DNA of 64,000 nt from assembly GCA_964648115.1 (NCBI GenBank), contig CAZYME010000014.1:4063-68062 (forward strand). The letters run 5' to 3'. This document shows, piece after piece, positions 63,412 to 64,000 of the stretch. Source of the DNA: CAZYME01 sp964648115 (GTDB taxonomy: Bacteria; Pseudomonadota; Gammaproteobacteria; Legionellales; Legionellaceae). The notes below the pieces were generated by a model, which was given only the letters and a program-made list of their open reading frames with translations, made no database searches and was not told the DNA's origin. Position 1 is the stretch's first letter; every line of letters begins with the position of its first letter. Position numbers and translations under genes: made by a program.

Positions 63412-64000
63412 TTAAAATGTCTTAAGATAACGGCTGACCGCCTCAGTCACGACAGAATCACCTGGGTATGGGCTCGCCTGCGCCCCGGGCTGAGGCCTTG
63501 TAAGAAAGCAATGAGCAGATAGTGCTTTAAGAGATGGCACTTCTCGAAAAAGAGAAACAGCTAGCTCTGCTCTTCCAGCAGGCAGGCGATTTCCCTCATT
63601 ATCGAGAAGAATGATGTCTCTTGCTTTAATGCGAGGAAAAATATTTTTTAGAGCGCGGCGCTGGTCTACCGTCATAGCTTCTATTTCAGACAGTTTTAGA
63701 ATAACAGTTGTTATATGTTGTAAGCTGCCCGCCATGGCAGCTAATTCCTCAGCAGTTTTAAGGTGAAGATCATTCCCGCTCAAATTAAGCGATGTCACGC
63801 CGACGGGTATAGCTGCAAATGCGATTGCTAAATCGGCGCCGGTTTTAAAGCCGAGGCTATTCCCGCTCAAATCAAGCGATGTCACGCCAGAAGGTATAGC
63901 TCTAAAAGCGATTGCTAAATCGGCAGCGGTTTTATTGTTAAGTCTATTCCAGCTCAAATCAAGCGATGTCACGCCGGCAGGTATAGCTGCAAAAGCGATT
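63412..64000 (-). CDS. Leucine-rich-repeat protein, C-terminal part (5' end outside window)
   Basis: The frame continues off the right edge without a start. At least three LRR units of about 29 residues are visible, with the consensus AIAFxAIPxGVTSLDLSGNxL and helical KTxADL, of the ribonuclease-inhibitor-like type. After the repeats comes a 110-residue non-LRR tail (AGSLQHITTVILKLSEIEAM onward) ending SRYLKTF. Proteins of this type are common secreted effectors of Legionellales. No secretion signal can be judged because the N-terminus is missing. Confidence 0.88.
   Translation of the reverse strand, partial: IAFAAIPAGVTSLDLSWNRLNNKTAADLAIAFRAIPSGVTSLDLSGNSLGFKTGADLAIAFAAIPVGVTSLNLSGNDLHLKTAEELAAMAGSLQHITTVILKLSEIEAMTVDQRRALKNIFPRIKARDIILLDNEGNRLPAGRAELAVSLFREVPSLKALSAHCFLTRPQPGAQASPYPGDSVVTEAVSRYLKTF

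Noticed and set aside
1..64000. Prophage, transposase, integrase or CRISPR array
   Set aside because: No reading frame resembles a transposase, integrase or phage structural protein, and no regularly spaced short repeats were seen; only non-coding palindromic elements are present.

Overview
The window looks like a chromosomal segment of a host-associated gammaproteobacterium, most probably of the order Legionellales (Legionella/Coxiella/Aquicella relatives). The reasons are a moderate-to-low GC content, an isoaspartyl methyltransferase-family gene directly before tolC, a paralogue of the DotI/IcmL type IVB secretion component, and several large proteins built like secreted effectors (coiled coils, solenoid repeats, leucine-rich repeats, a possible eukaryotic-type RhoGEF domain). 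Species cannot be named from the sequence alone.

Layout, left to right. 1-7.2 kb: the 3' part of valS, an alpha/beta hydrolase, an OPT-family oligopeptide transporter, and an SDR-hutI pair. 7.2-13.6 kb: two very large proteins, a coiled-coil protein (+) and a protein with an 11-unit repeat of about 41 residues (-). 13.8-15.5 kb: hutG followed by a secreted DotI/IcmL-like protein. 15.7-20.2 kb: the minus-strand operon kbl-tdh-ettA-L,D-transpeptidase. 20.7-31.5 kb: an orphan protein, pcm-tolC, ttcA, a multi-pass membrane protein, a SulP-carbonic anhydrase fusion, proS and an atypical SDR. 31.6-38.5 kb: a coiled-coil/membrane-hairpin protein, a fused two-domain peptide ABC ATPase, a 621-residue protein with RhoGEF (DH)-like motifs, and a shortened MerR gene under a typical MerR promoter. 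38.8-48.7 kb: a CsiV-like/MFS pair, msbA-lpxK plus a secreted protein, another MFS transporter, and a truncated methyltransferase-roxA-pyrD operon. 48.8-57.1 kb: a leucine/isovalerate degradation operon (ivd, thiolase, small membrane protein, mccB, methylglutaconyl-CoA hydratase, mccA, HMG-CoA lyase). 57-64 kb: a 1044-residue ankyrin-like protein, ispB, tRNA-Pro(CGG), an amidohydrolase, a small membrane-anchored protein, and a leucine-rich-repeat gene running off the right edge with a short LRR remnant beside it.

The genes describe an amino-acid-consuming bacterium: threonine breakdown (kbl/tdh), histidine breakdown (hutI, hutG; hutH and hutU are not in the window), leucine breakdown to acetyl-CoA plus acetoacetate, and peptide uptake. 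Envelope functions (msbA, lpxK, tolC, L,D-transpeptidase) and housekeeping genes are interleaved with single effector-like genes, a typical pattern for dispersed Dot/Icm effectors. No dot/icm cluster lies in the window, so secretion is inference.

Intergenic spaces are dense with short palindromic repeats, here called families A to F. Family B (REP-like, arms starting GTAGCCCGTATGGAGCGCAG) is the most frequent. One copy is tied to a duplication of the end of hutI, two form about 100-bp direct repeats around an SDR gene, and one site shows one element nested within another. Several start codons were reassigned from ribosome-binding sites, overlaps or promoter positions. All functional calls come from reading motifs; no database search was run.
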